Source: Paralvinella palmiformis
Lineage: Eukaryota; Annelida; Polychaeta; Terebellida; Alvinellidae
Assembly: GCA_025642065.1 (NCBI GenBank)
Contig: JAODUP010000675.1
Location: 145,001-209,000 of the forward strand
Reading direction: 5' to 3'
DNA length: 64,000 nt
How positions within the stretch are numbered: position 1 is the stretch's first letter; every line of letters starts with the position of its first letter. The notes under the pieces were generated by a model. The model had not been told where the DNA came from, ran no database searches, and was given only the letters and a program-made list of their open reading frames with translations. Of the stretch, positions 26,200 to 38,940 are shown piece by piece. The position numbers and the translations under genes were made by a program.

Positions 26200-28398
26200 A
26201 ATGTTTATTTAATAAAAGCCTACTGTACCAGTTCTACATACAAAGTCTTTTTTAATAAGTTGTATATGCCACTGGGTAATGTTTATTTTAAGTAAGAAGA
26301 GTGATTTGATTATGAAGATAGACCATGTAATTTATTTGTATATGCTATCAAGTCACCACAAAACAGGGAAACCAGTTTATTGCCATTACTTTTTTTAATA
26401 CAGATTATCATTTTTTTATTTTTTTTTATTTCATATTCACAACCATACAACTGCACATAGAATGTAAATATATATTTAATAAAATTATAACAGTATATCA
26501 ATGTGTCTGCTAATCCTTGCTCGCATATTGTCATTCAAATATATATTGACTGGGCAAAATACAATTCCAAATATTTTTAAATTCTGTAAATTTACTATTA
26601 CACGTTGCAATAGACTTTTCTACTAATAAAAACTTCGTAATATTTGTTTTGAAAGCAGTTAGATTTGGAAACTTGTTTTCATAAGAACATCTTAATATAA
26701 TTGTTTTGGTGAGTAAATATACTGCATTGAACATAATAAACTTTTCATCTTGGAAACCTATAAGTATTTCACGTACATTTAGATCAAAAAGTATATCTGT
26801 TCTCTCATACAACCATAGTTGGAGATCAATCCAAAATAATTTAACAACTTCACATTCCACTAATAAATGTGGAAGTGTTTAAATTTGTTCATTTCAGAAT
26901 GTGCAAACATCCCTTTCCACTATGTTCCACTGGAGCAGTTTTTGTCTTGTTGCTGTAATGAAATGCAAGATTTAAAACTGCACTATCCAGATTTTGGTAC
27001 ATTTTAGAGACCTATACATCCATTTGAAGCTAGTTTGCCATTATCCCAGTGGAAGACCCCCCTGGGAACCATTCATTCCTTTTTTCTGGCTTACATTAGG
27101 TGTTATGTTACTGTTTGAGTTTTCTATCAAAACATTGTAGATTAACCTAGAACCCTTAGATTGTTTCGAAACATTCCTGAGACATGTAACATGGATGCAT
27201 CTACTACTGTATGATTTTTCTTAATCTCAAATTTCCACCGCGGTGAAATAGCTGAAACAGTACTATAATAAATCAGAAATATTTTATGCCATATTTGAGT
27301 TGAAAACTATTCAGACTCGATATATCACCTGTTTCGCTAAAACAAATTGATGAATATAAACAATGTTATTATCACTGAGTTCAGATATGTAAATAGGCTT
27401 ATTGTTTATTCTTACATGTGAATTAAACTATATTATCTGTTTATGTATTTGTTGAATATTGGAAGGGTTGTAAAAATTATACTTTGACCATGCCATTCTC
27501 ACTTCTCTAATAAAAAGATTAGTCATGTTAGTAATAATATTAGAGGTGTGAGCTATGCTAAAGTTCATTTTCCAAAAAAGATTCAAATTGACAGGGATTT
27601 TATTCTGAATCATGATATTCCATGTATTTTCTGATCTCATTATTCTCTGTACCCAAACTATTTTTAATGCCTGATCATTTAACATTATATCAGGAACCGC
27701 TACTCTCCCTTTTTCCTTGGGAAGTTTCATATAACTTCTTTTGACTTTATCTGGCTTAGCATTCCAGACAAATTCAAATAACAATTTATGATTGTGACTT
27801 TCCCATATTGTGTTAAATATATTCTACCCCATATGTGTAATATGTCCTCCATCTTTTTTCCAGAGCTTTGGTATACTTTAGTTGTATGAGGTATTCTGTT
27901 ATCTGACATATTACTACGACAAGGCTATTTATTGGGCCTTCTGTCCATTGAAAGTTACATTCAGGTACAATCTTGTTGTAATTATATTTGATTCTTCCTA
28001 GAGGCATGATTTGACTTTTTTCATAGTTAATGTTCAGTCCTGATAATTTTGCAAATACCTTAAAAAGTTCAATTATTTCTCTCAAAATATGTTCCGAATA
28101 TTTAATGATAATAATGGTGTCATCAGCATACTGAATGACAAGAAAAAATCTATTGTCAATATTTATGCCATGTATTGACTCTTTTTTGTTTCAGCATACA
28201 AGCTAGTAATTATGCACCCATTTAAAATATATATGGTGAGAGTGGGCATCTTTGTCTGGAATCCCATGTGGGCCGAAAAATATCTGACGACCATCCATTA
28301 TTAAATACTTGTGTTGTGATATATTTATAGAATAAATTATCCCATTTTATTAAAAAAGGAACAAACTTAAATTGTTTTATAGTATATTCATAAAAATC

Positions 28399-28400
<2 letters not shown>
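26200..28400 (-). pseudogene. L1/Tx1-like LINE ORF2 relic (RT to C-terminus)
   Basis: Read 5' to 3' on the minus strand. Near 28250 a frame carries WDNLFYKYIT, then NNGWSSDIF, then CPLSPYIF (the RT block normally read as QGCPLSPYIF). YADD is at 28119-28130. LSGLNINYEKSQ follows at about 28030, and FVWNAKPDKVKR with PDIMLNDQALKIVW at 27784-27660. A C-terminal Cys/His knuckle lies around 26850-26920 (CTF, then HLLVECE), and its second Cys codon has become TGA. The blocks lie in several frames with stops between them, so the gene is dead. The FVWNAKPDK and VxVPDI blocks are typical of the L1/Tx1 group, not the CR1-like relics elsewhere in this window. The upstream RT and endonuclease are missing, cut at the (TA)n at 28402. 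Confidence 0.88.

Positions 28401-28401
<1 letters not shown>

Positions 28402-28486
<85 letters not shown>
28402..28486. repeat. (TA)n microsatellite, about 42 units
   Basis: It lies exactly between the truncated L1-like relic and the left end of the Tigger-like element. Confidence 0.97.
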
Positions 28487-28489
<3 letters not shown>

Positions 28490-29906
28490 TAGCTCTGATA
28501 TAATGCCAACTTGGGGATTTGATAAAAGTTGGCATTATAAAGGGGTTGGATTATATGGGGGTTGTCAATGGGGAAATAATCCGTGCAAATAAGGGGGGGG
28601 GGTTTCCGCCACAGCATTTAAATACCTGTTGTTGTGCTTATATTAATGATTGTGTCATCAACATGTTTATTTGCCTCAAATATTTTAAATTTAAGCATCT
28701 ATTGTATCAGATAAGATGTTAGCATAGTACAAATCTATTGCGCGGTGATATCAGATGTAATTATTCATGTAACAGTTATCAATATATCATGATAATTACA
28801 ATTATATAAACGTGATACAAATCCACAATCATGACAAAAAGTTATTGATGCTTTCTTGCTTTGCATTTTTGCGACGACACATTTGTACAGCTGACTCAGT
28901 GATGTCTTTGGCTTGCTGTCATAATATGAGATAATATCCTGCTTTTGATAAATATCCAGAGCTCTGCGTTTACGTTTGCGAGATACTGCTGCCATGATTA
29001 TAATTTAAGATGTGATGAATGTTGTAAATATGCTGCCTATTTATACACACAGTGAGGTGATACATGAACTGAGCAATTGACTAAATCCACTTACACTGGT
29101 TTCAAATAAGCTGTAACAATTGGCTGGCTTATCCCATGAAATACGATTGACTAAGTTATCCCATAGATCTACTCACGCTGCACTGAAGCAATTGGCTAGC
29201 CTAACCCATTAGAATTCACTGTGATCAGCAATTGTTATGTCTGTGATTATTGCCCTACACCCAATCACACAAACATATTAACAAGGCACTGTTGTCTGCA
29301 TGCCACAAATACCAATCAATTAACACCACGCACATCTTAAAATCGCAATCAACCAAGAGCCTCATCCCAGCACATATACACATATACATATGTTTTGACC
29401 TACATATACTACCAGATCTCTGCATTTGACACCAACTTGGTTTGAACAGCTGCAGGCAGTAAATAGTCAAATTTATATTATAGGTCTACTTTTATTTTAA
29501 TATTTATTTATTTTATTTATGCCTCCACAAAGTGGCGAAAATACAGAGTTTAATTTTTGTTCATATTGGGAAGCAACATTACATTTAAAAACAAGAAAAA
29601 TAATTACAAACATGATATACACGAATAATGACTAAATTACATATAGAATAACGGAAATAGGATTAAGTATTCTGTTTGTGTTGCAGTTGTTGAGATTGAT
29701 AAACCGACGCGTAAAATGCCTATATTTTGGCGATATATGGGGGAAATTATTGCTTTGGAGATTAAGATCATGTGGCGGTATCCAAGGGAGTGGGGGTGGT
29801 TTATGGGGGGAACTAGCATGGTAGGAAATCCGTTCTGAAGAATATGTTGACGATGGGCGGGGTTGGCAATATATAGGGGTGGTAATAAGTGAGGGAGCAC
29901 TGTACT
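28487..29906 (-). mobile_element. Pogo/Tigger-like DNA transposon relic, internally deleted
   Basis: The left end begins CAGTAGCTCTGATATAATGC and the right end, reversed, begins CAGTGCTCCCTCACTTATTA. Both are flanked by TA, the target duplication of the Tc1/mariner-pogo superfamily. Further inside, both ends carry G-rich, TTGG/CCAA-bearing sub-terminal sequence of the Tigger style. On the minus strand, 28765-28995 encodes the start of a CENP-B/psq-type transposase. Less than 300 bases separate that frame from the left end, so the catalytic DDE domain is absent. Much of 29000-29900 has no recognised content. The ends are only moderately similar, so the assignment as one element is probable, not certain. 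Confidence 0.7.
28765..28995 (-). pseudogene. Transposase N-terminus, CENP-B/psq HTH (Tigger-like)
   Basis: The ATG-initiated minus frame starts MAAVSRKRKRRALDIYQKQD and continues IISYYDSKPKTSLSQL. A basic patch followed by an ALxxxQKxxII helix is the usual start of Tigger/jerky/CENP-B-type DNA-binding domains. Homology stops near residue 40. The rest, including the second helix-turn-helix and the catalytic domain, is not present. The start is supported by the position of the basic N-terminus. It is a broken copy with no expected activity. Confidence 0.75.
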
Positions 29907-29914
29907 TGTGTAAT

Positions 29915-30049
29915 TTGTATTTATAATAATAATAAAAATTTATCTGAATCAGAATAATAATAATAATAAGATTAGTTTATTTAAATTAAATTGCTATAAG
30001 GCGCTTTATATTTAAAACATCATTAAAATATAGTCTGAGAACATATGAA
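29915..30049. repeat. AAT-rich tract and LINE-tail-like sequence
   Basis: Two AAT runs flank a short unique part. A GGCGCTTTATATTTAAAA motif near 29999 resembles the 3' ends of the LINEs in this window, but here on the plus strand. Confidence 0.5.
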
Positions 30050-30262
30050 GTATAGGATATTGGCGCTATAGAAGTTTTGTAATTATTATTAAAATATTTG
30101 TATGAATTATATAAATACTGAAACAACGGTTGTATATTATGTAAGGCATAATATATATTTGTGCCGTTGGAATGTGCAACGTTGGACATTAACTTTAATT
30201 CAACCGTCAGTCATCATTTAATGAAATGATATATATTGTTGTTATGGTCATAGGAACATTCA

Positions 30263-30481
30263 ATGCCGTTTCAGATGGCCGTCAATGCCCGGGTGACCAC
30301 GCATTTAAAACGCATGAATAATAGGATCTCCTCTGATATATACATCAATAACTATGATGTTATCATACATTTCCTTTTATACAATACCAGGTTGTATTTA
30401 ACTTTTCATGTCAAACGAAGAATAGTGATCTTAGCCATAGTGAAGGTTATATGTGATGATAAACACCTGGATATTATCTGA
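30263..30481 (+). other. Open frame shared by the three long repeats (copy B)
   Basis: A 72-codon frame starting MPFQMAVNARVTTHLKRMNN. It aligns without gaps to copy A over 58 codons and to copy C over its whole length, where C has a TAA at codon 41. No known domain. Changes are spread over all codon positions, so conservation as a protein is not established. Confidence 0.3.
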
Positions 30482-31854
30482 TAATTTACAGAATCATGCC
30501 ACTAGATACCAGACAAGCTGTTGAGACACTGATTAGCTAGATATGACATCCTAACACCCAGAATACATATTCTAGCTATTGTCTGCGACAAATGACAAAG
30601 CTTGGATAAACACCTATCATATCTCATCATATTGGTAACATAGTACTTCACCTTCATATCGTCACATTTTAAAACGAAATATGTGTAACCATAAGAGTTG
30701 CCCCTATCTTGCTTTCTATTCCCGATTCCACTCTCCCAATATGTTTTTGCCCGCTATTAACTTGATCATGATATCAGTGTTTCAATCTTAATTAAATATC
30801 ATATAATTTGAAGCTTACCATACCACGACAGTGGAAAGATAAATTGACACACCATGGTATAATATGAGAAACAGAAATAACTCGACCGGAAGTTAGCAAA
30901 GTGATAAACTTGACGGAGACTGACAAACCTTTCCATATTAGAATAATGTTGATGGTAGAGATCCTGACCGCTACACACATGAAACAATTGACTCCTTAGG
31001 ACATATACGAAAAATATCCTGATGCCAGAAAACAGATGACATTTTATTAGAAGAAAGGGCCAGTCATTCTAACGTTAGATCATCCTACAGTAATTATTTT
31101 AATTATTAGAAGTTGAAATTTGAGATACTAGTAGTATTTTCAATATACAAATGAAGTATCAGGCTTATCTCAAATAAAGAATATAGATTGATAAATTAGA
31201 ATATTTTTCTTAGTAGGTAATCATCTGGTATATGTCATATGTCCGGTATGTGATAGTAATCAACTGATATATAATAATTACAAATTATTTAGTAACCACA
31301 TAGATAAGAATACACTTCTAAGGAACAATGAAATAAGAGGAATACCGTTTATTCTCTGCCATATTGGAGATAAACAAGCTGCACTGACACACACAATATA
31401 TAAGGGAATGTTTGTTGTTATTTATCGCGGATTACTTACTATCGTCTGCTTTTGTATTATCATTCCAGGTAAAATGACAGTGTCTAGTTTTTGTATTAGT
31501 TTACTCATATTTGTGCAACTCAACATTTGGGTTATAAATACCTGTATTTTGGCTTCCTACTTTCGGCAAACATAAATACGTTTTATGTTTAGATAATAGA
31601 AGTTCAAGAATTCATACACTGGAATTCATTTGGCTTTGTCATTTCTGTATGATTGATCAGATTGTGCCAAGGTTTTTACTAATCAAACATTATTTTCATG
31701 TTCTTGTTGTAATTTACATTTTAGGCGTAACGCAAGGCATAAACATATTTAAGAATTGTTCTCTATTAATTTCAATTTTACATTTATGTTTTTTTTGTGG
31801 TATAGTTTTGTTATTATTGTTTAGCACACTGGTCTTATCAAACATTTTCGATTT

Positions 31855-31999
31855 TCATCATTATCATATTTTATCATTATCATATTTTATCATTATCATA
31901 TTTTATCATTATCATATTTTATCATTAGCATATTTTATCATTAGCATATTTTATCATTAGCATATTTTATCATTCGCATATTTTATCATTAGCATATTT
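31855..31999 (+). repeat. 16-bp minisatellite, about 9 units
   Basis: The unit is TATCATATTTTATCAT. The right-hand units carry TAGC in place of TATC, so variants are grouped. Copy C has a single related unit at the same point (60690). Confidence 0.95.
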
Positions 32000-32044
32000 T
32001 AAAAGATAGACTGCTTAACGGTCAAACATATTCTTGATTCACTA

Positions 32045-32230
32045 TTACTCCTGCCGAATCACCAACTTATAGTAAATATGTTTTCCAAAACAAATTCCTT
32101 TATAAAATTGTGATTTCCTTTTCATGATCGATAACAAGAGGTGTGCAGCTTGCCTGAAGGTGCCTGACACTTCTAATGAAATTGACTGCTTCCCGAATAT
32201 GGTGTCTTGCATTGAATATATGTCGGTCAT
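32045..32230 (-). other. Minus-strand frame shared with copy C (60708-60935)
   Basis: The first 42 codons align with the copy C frame (start MTDIYSMQDTIFGKQSISLE). They then diverge, probably through an indel, into unrelated ends. Copy A has lost this segment. No recognised domain. It may simply reflect nucleotide similarity of the repeats. Confidence 0.25.
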
Positions 32231-32646
32231 TTAGGAGTCACGATTATTGAAGTTAAATCGCAATGTAATTTGAAAATTTAAATCAACTAGAAAATGGGAT
32301 ATCAGTCAAATATGTTAATACATATGTTTTTACTTAACGGATGTATATGGACAACCAACACATGCTTGTCGAAATATTACCCAAAATATAGATTTAACTG
32401 TATCCAATTAACACTATTTTATTTATTTATTAAGTTATATCGGTTATACTAAAATTATTAACCGGTCTATGGAGATCTAAAATATCACTTTTAAACACAA
32501 AACACACATGCATAACTAATGTTAATACAAGTAAAAGTTGAGAGAAAGACGACCACCGAAATATAATGCACACAAATAAGCTGAAAATTTGAAATGTACA
32601 ACTAAGCGTTAAGCAAAATTATAAAACTGTATGTAGTTAGTTGTCA

Positions 32647-32651
<5 letters not shown>

Positions 32652-32699
<48 letters not shown>
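32652..32699. repeat. (TA)n microsatellite in copy B
   Basis: Same relative position as in copies A and C, but longer (about 24 units). Confidence 0.95.
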
Positions 32700-32702
<3 letters not shown>

Positions 32703-33179
32703 GGCTAACAATAATGGTAATAACCTTTTTTTGTGATGACAGATATAAAGCTTAGGAATAGTATCATCAGCCCCAACATCAAAACACACTATATTTGCTC
32801 GTAAAGTATTGTCATCGTATAGTAAATGTATGAAGTAAAGATCAAATAAAGTATTCTTTTGAACTTGTATAGAAAATGAAAACTTGTCTGATCGATAGCC
32901 AATTAGATATTTGACGATAAACACCTGGTCAGCATCTAATTATATACAGAATCAGGCCATGGAATATCAGCCTAGCAGTTCTGATTTTCAGATTAACTAT
33001 ATATGACATCTAACCTCTAGAATTCAAATAGTAAATATTCTTTTTGATAAATGATAAGTTTTGGGAAACACCTGCTATATCTCCTCATACTAGTTACACG
33101 GTATTGTCTCATTATAATATTTCAATGCAGTACTTCGGTGAGCTTCTGTTATCTATTTTACGATCCCTATCTATCATTG

Positions 33180-33277
33180 CGTGTGCGTGTGTGAGTGTTT
33201 GTTTGAATTGTGTGCATGTTTTTTTTGTATGAATGGGCTTATGTATATACGTCTGCATGTATTTGTGTTAATGTGCA

Positions 33278-33319
<42 letters not shown>

Positions 33320-33445
33320 GTGTGTGTGTATGAATGTATATGTGTGTACCTACATATGCGTTTATGTATATGTGTGTGTGTGTATTTGTGTGTGCATGTG
33401 GCTATGTGTATGTATTTGTGGTTTTTGTGTATGATAATCTTTCCG
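33180..33445. repeat. (GT)n-rich tract in copy B
   Basis: A pure GT run at 33282-33318, flanked by degenerate TGTATG/TGTGTA units. Confidence 0.95.
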
Positions 33446-34605
33446 TGTCGGCTTAGGTGCATTTTTCTTATATTTTTATCTGGGCTAGTACTGCAATATC
33501 AAAAAGCATTAAATTAAATTCCATATACGCATGATTCCTATCAACGAACGACTTTTGCAATAAGAATCTTCCTGAGAGTTTTCGAAAAAGAAAAATATCA
33601 ATATAACATTTATAAGTTGTCATTTGTTTAATTTATTCCAGATAAGTAATTATATAAATAAATGCCTGAATAATGTTGATGGCAACGAACCTTACTGTAC
33701 CACATATCAAACAATAACATTGTTTAGTTGGCATGAACAAATAACAATGATAGTGGAAGCAAATCGACTTTCGATTTTTGTGCCATGTTTATATCAGGGA
33801 TACTATATTTACCTTTATCATGGGAATAGTGGGTAGCTTTCACAAGCAATATTGTGGGTATATATTTGTTCTTATCTGTCAGCCTGTTTCCTGGTCATAA
33901 CATCATATTTCTTGACATCTACCACTACAATAGACGAAACATTTTGATGAAAACGACAGAAACAAAGTAGGGAGAGCAGAGTGTTATATTTGTATTAAGA
34001 AATTAAAAATATTAATATATGCTAATGCCAGGACACCAATGCAACTCTTTCCAACTTTTAGAATAAAAGAGAGCATGATTACATCACAAATATACAAGGG
34101 AACTCCCATAAGGGATTAACGATCTATTTTTGTAACAACTTTTAATATTTAACTAGCTCGGCGCTTTTGTGGCAAACTGTACCTTCATAAACTACATATA
34201 ACTGATAAACTATATAGTTTAACCATATTTCATAAAACTATTGATTAACAATTTAACTGTTGATTAGTACTTCAACTAGAAAATATGTCCACCCATGTTG
34301 CATTTTTAATATAACTTTCTCTTTATATAAACGTTCTCTAGACGGTGAGGCATAGCTTCGAAATGCAATAATAATGTTACGCGATCCATTTTACTCCCTG
34401 AATCATTGAATTTGAATTATGAATATTGATCTGATGCTTATTTTGTATTAATTAATGGCGGGATATATGACAGTTCTGTTTAGATGATAACATGTGTGTG
34501 GAAAATATATACTGAAGGTGCATCAAATATCGCAGACGTGTATTTGTACACACTCTGTTATGTTTTAGATAGCTTAGAGGGCAATGTTTTGTCTATGACT
34601 AGAAA

Positions 34606-34830
34606 GAAATATTGATAGATAGATAGGGTGATATACATATAGATATATAGATAGAGAGATAGATAAATAAAGATATATAGAAAGACAGAAAGATAAATAG
34701 ATAGAGATACATACTGATTGATCGATAAATATATAAACATGTAAATAATTATATGTACGTGGAGTGAGTGTGTAGGTGTATACAATAAGATATCCAGATT
34801 GATGGATAAACAGATGGATAGATAACTAGC
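34606..34830. repeat. Degenerate (GATA)n tract
   Basis: GATA/GATAGATA units with AAAG and CATA variants start immediately at the 3' end of copy B. Confidence 0.9.
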
Positions 34831-35287
34831 TAGAATCTTAAGTAAATGTGATATAGACATCAAAATGCATGCACACATAAAATCATATATAATGAAAAGA
34901 TAAAATTCTGTATAAATCGATGCAATCGGTAACCATTGAATACATTATGCAACTAATGAATATTGTATTGATTGTTGGCATTATTTGGCATTAAAGTATT
35001 CATGAATTCTAAGACCTTAATCGAAACAAGATTGAAATATTAAAAAGCTATCGTGATTTAATTGCTACTCATAAAACGAGAGACAAAAAATAGATATGTG
35101 GCGAAGGAGCATTTCTTAGCCAATTAATCTGATATAAATTCTAAGGGGACCAACCATATAAATTCATGTTTCCGCTGGTCCACTGATACTTTCCGCCAGA
35201 TAACAAATGCTTCTATCACGAAATCTTCACATGTGATAAGCAACAAAGAACAGATCAAAGTATCCCTAGAAGACAACCTGTTATATT

Positions 35288-35299
35288 CCCCCCCCCCCC
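35288..35299. repeat. Poly-C run of 12
   Basis: Twelve consecutive C residues in an AT-rich context. Confidence 0.95.
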
Positions 35300-35384
35300 A
35301 TTTCCAGCATTGTTATCATTGTTATCAATATGCTATTGTTATCAATCTATATATGACACTTGTATATATGTTTGGAAATGGAAA

Positions 35385-35416
35385 TATCTATCTATCTATC
35401 TATATATCTATCTATC
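35385..35416. repeat. (ATCT)n microsatellite
   Basis: About seven ATCT units with one variant. Confidence 0.9.
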
Positions 35417-35844
35417 CCTAATTTCTTGCATTTTCTACTTATCGACACTATAATAAACCGAGTTAAGGTGTGGGTTTGTTTCTCTTACGGACACAATAAG
35501 CAGCTCACGTTAGATGATTATTTTAACACAGCTGGCCTTCCACTTTAGAAAATGTCCAACATGTCCCAAATAAATACAAGAGTACTAACCTAATATAATC
35601 TTTATTACAATTACTTTTATTGTTGTTGTTGTTGTTTTATTGTTTATATTGTTCTTGTTGTTACTAAATTGGTAATTAGCGCTGTTATCGTTGTTGTCGT
35701 TGTTATTTTTTTAAGTTTTTTTTTCCTTTATGTATTCTTGCTGAATTATGTTTACCTACATGATACCCCCATATCGATCTCCTTCAATAAGCAATCGCCT
35801 TCATATATTGATCGTTTTTTCTTGTTTAGCCAAATAGCCCCTGT

Positions 35845-36540
35845 TGGTGTAAATTCTCTCAAGTATACAATACAAAGATGTCAGCTTCGAAGCATCAGAA
35901 GCGAATCAATGACTTGAATTGAATGCAATTTCTCCACACTTGCAATACATTGATATATACTTGTCCTTTTTATTATATTTACTTTGCATGAGTTTAACAT
36001 ATCCTAATGTGGCACGTCCTGTTTCCGACAGCACAGATAGGAACATAATAATCACATGGAAAGGCAATAACAAATAACAAATGACTCATTGCAGGAGAAA
36101 TAATATTTGTCGTTTTATGAGCCTACCTGATACATTGAAAAAGAGTATTTATGTTTGTATATTTATATCTGAATCGTGATGTTAAGTGACGATGGGTTAG
36201 AGGAATATTTATATGTTATGCAAAAATGTAATGGAAAACCGTCTATTAAACCCAAAAGCAACCCTTCTGAACACCTTAGTGTCATTAATAAGACATTTTA
36301 GGAGATTACGAAACTTGAAAGTTTTAAGTTACGAAAGAATAAAATGTCTTCACTTCATTTCACTGACTCATTAAAACCATAAGTCAATTGCAATACTTCC
36401 CTTTACAAAAAGAAAATTTCGAGGCATATGTAAAAAATACTTTTCTTAGATACATTAGTACCGTATTTCGTAAATATAAAAGGGCTATCACAACTAAATA
36501 ATACTTTTCTTTTAAATATCTTTTAGGGTTTGTAAAGACA

Positions 36541-36591
<51 letters not shown>

Positions 36592-36803
36592 TTTTTATAT
36601 ATCTCAATGATTCCAAATATGACTGTAACTGCTGTCATTTTATTAGTTTAATTTTGTTTAAGTCAAGATACGGTTTCCAACCATAACTTAGATGAAACGA
36701 ACAATTAGTTGGCCATTGATATTTGAAGATGGGTTTCAGGGATATTTGAGTTATGCAAAAAAGTAATGCAAATATCTTCCATAAGGGTTGTAGATGGTTG
36801 CGC
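35845..36803 (-). repeat. Right arm of the long imperfect inverted repeat (partner 1-1430)
   Basis: Read on the minus strand the order is: a short X block (36803-36722), Y (36712-36597), an ATT run, Z (36545-36255), and a long X block (36230-35858). The left arm reads X, Y, AAT run, Z. The X block is therefore present on both sides of Y-Z here. No coding content. Confidence 0.8.
36541..36590. repeat. (ATT)n microsatellite
   Basis: About 16 pure ATT units inside the inverted-repeat arm. Confidence 0.97.
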
Positions 36804-38940
36804 TATGAAATACGTCATTATCAATAATCTCCCTCACTCTCTCAATTATGAGTACGTTTACTTAATCTAGTTAATCAAATATTGGTTTCGTGCAAAATCT
36901 AGAACAGAAGCATAATAAAATACTGAATAGTAAGAATATACAATTTATCAGTAGTTTGTTATTACTCATGACTATTGTTTTATATGTCAATATTCTTATG
37001 TTCAACAAAGAAGTGATTTATATACATATATATGAGGGCTGTTGGGTGTAGAGTCGTGACTGTATGTATGGGTGTGTGTTTTGCTACTATATAAGAATCT
37101 TACTCGTTAAAAGGATAACTAGTTGTTATATCGAGATGACCAACCACTCAATGAAAATATAAATATTAGTATGCCAATCACATATTTATCGGGTCATTGC
37201 AACACCTCATTATATTTATGTAGATTTGTTTACCTCCAATATTGAGTCATTTCAGCAGCTTTCTGGATTAAACGGGAGTTACTCACGGTAGTAAGAAAGA
37301 TGGCCTATGACCCATCACACGTCAACATTTAAGATCGATGACAACGTGACATCCACTCGAGAAACTGCTGTTTAATTAAATTACTCAGCCTTTGAGGAGA
37401 CAAACACCAGGAAGTGTTAACGCGAAAGGAGGACAAGAAACAGCATGTGTCATTGGTAATATTGATATCTTCGATTACATAATGGACTTAAAAATTATTA
37501 AAATAGGAATAAGAAAACATATTTCATCTTAGTGAAAAAGAGAGTATAACCAATTGACGTTCATTATGCTTTTACGGCCTTTTACTCTACCTGAATTAAA
37601 CGATTATAAATATATGTATTACTATTATCAGAGGTTGATGATCGTTGATTAGCTAACATCAGTAAGGACTCCTATCGCCAATTACAACCAATGAGAGTTC
37701 CAAACATTGGCAAATAGTACTATTGTCGGCATACTTTAAGAACTAGACAACAACATTGAATATATTAACCACCCAATGATTAGAACTGTGACTTTTAAAT
37801 CAGTTTATGCTTGGTAGATACATTAGGGTGTCGTATAAATTAATATGATCCTTTTAATATCCAAGGTAGAATTGTTTTTAACAGACAATATAACACCCTA
37901 CATTATTAGAAATGCAAAGTTTTAAATGTATTTATAAGAAATATATGATTATACTTTAGCCCCAAAAGGATATATTTATTATCTGACTTCTATTTGCTGA
38001 GTGACATTTTACTTAATGTCCTATAACCAGTCCTTATTGTATGGTGATTAGTAATTTGTTTATCAACCCAGTGTGTGAAAGGAATACTAAATATTACTCA
38101 AATGTTATTTGTAAAATATTAATGTATTATCAACCGAACCTGTAAGCTATATATAATGCCTTTTTGGGTTGAAGAAGCATTTTTAACAAGCACTGTGTCC
38201 GTACTTTATGGTGATTACCAATCCTGACACTTACCACCCTAATCAGTATATATCTCATTAAACACCCAATAACTGTCACCAAATCCGATTAGCTTGGCGT
38301 CTGACTTATCCTTTGAAATAAGTATCTAACCGACTCTGTTATATAGGTACACTGTCTCAAAGCCGTACGACATAATGGTCAGTTGGTAGAGATCAGCTGG
38401 CTATTAACATTTATGCAGGAATCTATTCAATTATGCAGTTTCCTAACGAGGTGGTTATTTGTTTATAAAGTTTTACTTCCATATCGGAAAAGACTGCGAT
38501 TGACTAATTGTTCAATGTGTACGTTTACGTTTCAGGCAATTCCACTTTACATACACAAACAAGCCGTAGCTGACACAAATGCGCGCACACACAAATATAT
38601 ACACATACACGCACACACGTACGCACCAATTAAACGTGAACCTATACATTGAACAGTAGAACGGTTTAACACCAACATGATAAGATATGTGTCATCTGTT
38701 TTATATCGTATTTAAGCCTTCGGGTATGGTAAAGACATTATATATTATTATTATTAGTATTATTATTATCATCATCAAAATTATTATCAAAATTAATATT
38801 ATTATATTTCTTATTATTGTATTACTATTCTAGTCTAAATTTCAGATGGAGCAATAGAAGAAAGAATGAGATATGGAGGGGTGAGAAAGGGAGAACTAGG
38901 GATGCTGGTGTGCTATTTTATGATTCGGTGTCTCAATCAG
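36804..38940. other. Gene-free AT-rich stretch
   Basis: No recognised coding or mobile-element sequence. Short degenerate ATT/ATC tract at 38740-38825. Confidence 0.6.

Larger units (their letters stand above)
30050..34605 (+). repeat. Long direct repeat, copy B
   Basis: Collinear with copy C (58970-63700) over nearly the whole length and with copy A (10015-14885) over most of it. It begins at GGATATTGGCGCTATAGAAG, later than A and C. It ends at the block CAATGTTTTGTCT followed by TGACTA, as in C. In the 3' third, a tract of about 135 bases (33656-33790) differs from C by only one base, while the 5' part is about 90% identical. Copy B alone holds a 16-bp minisatellite at 31.85 kb and lacks the TAG expansion. 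Confidence 0.88.

Noticed and set aside
31649..31960. 103-codon hydrophobic plus frame in copy B
   Set aside because: Its second half is the 16-bp minisatellite, and it has no counterpart in copies A or C.
31855..31999. Regular 16-bp repeats considered as a CRISPR array
   Set aside because: Units are contiguous with no spacers, and the context is eukaryotic. This is a minisatellite.
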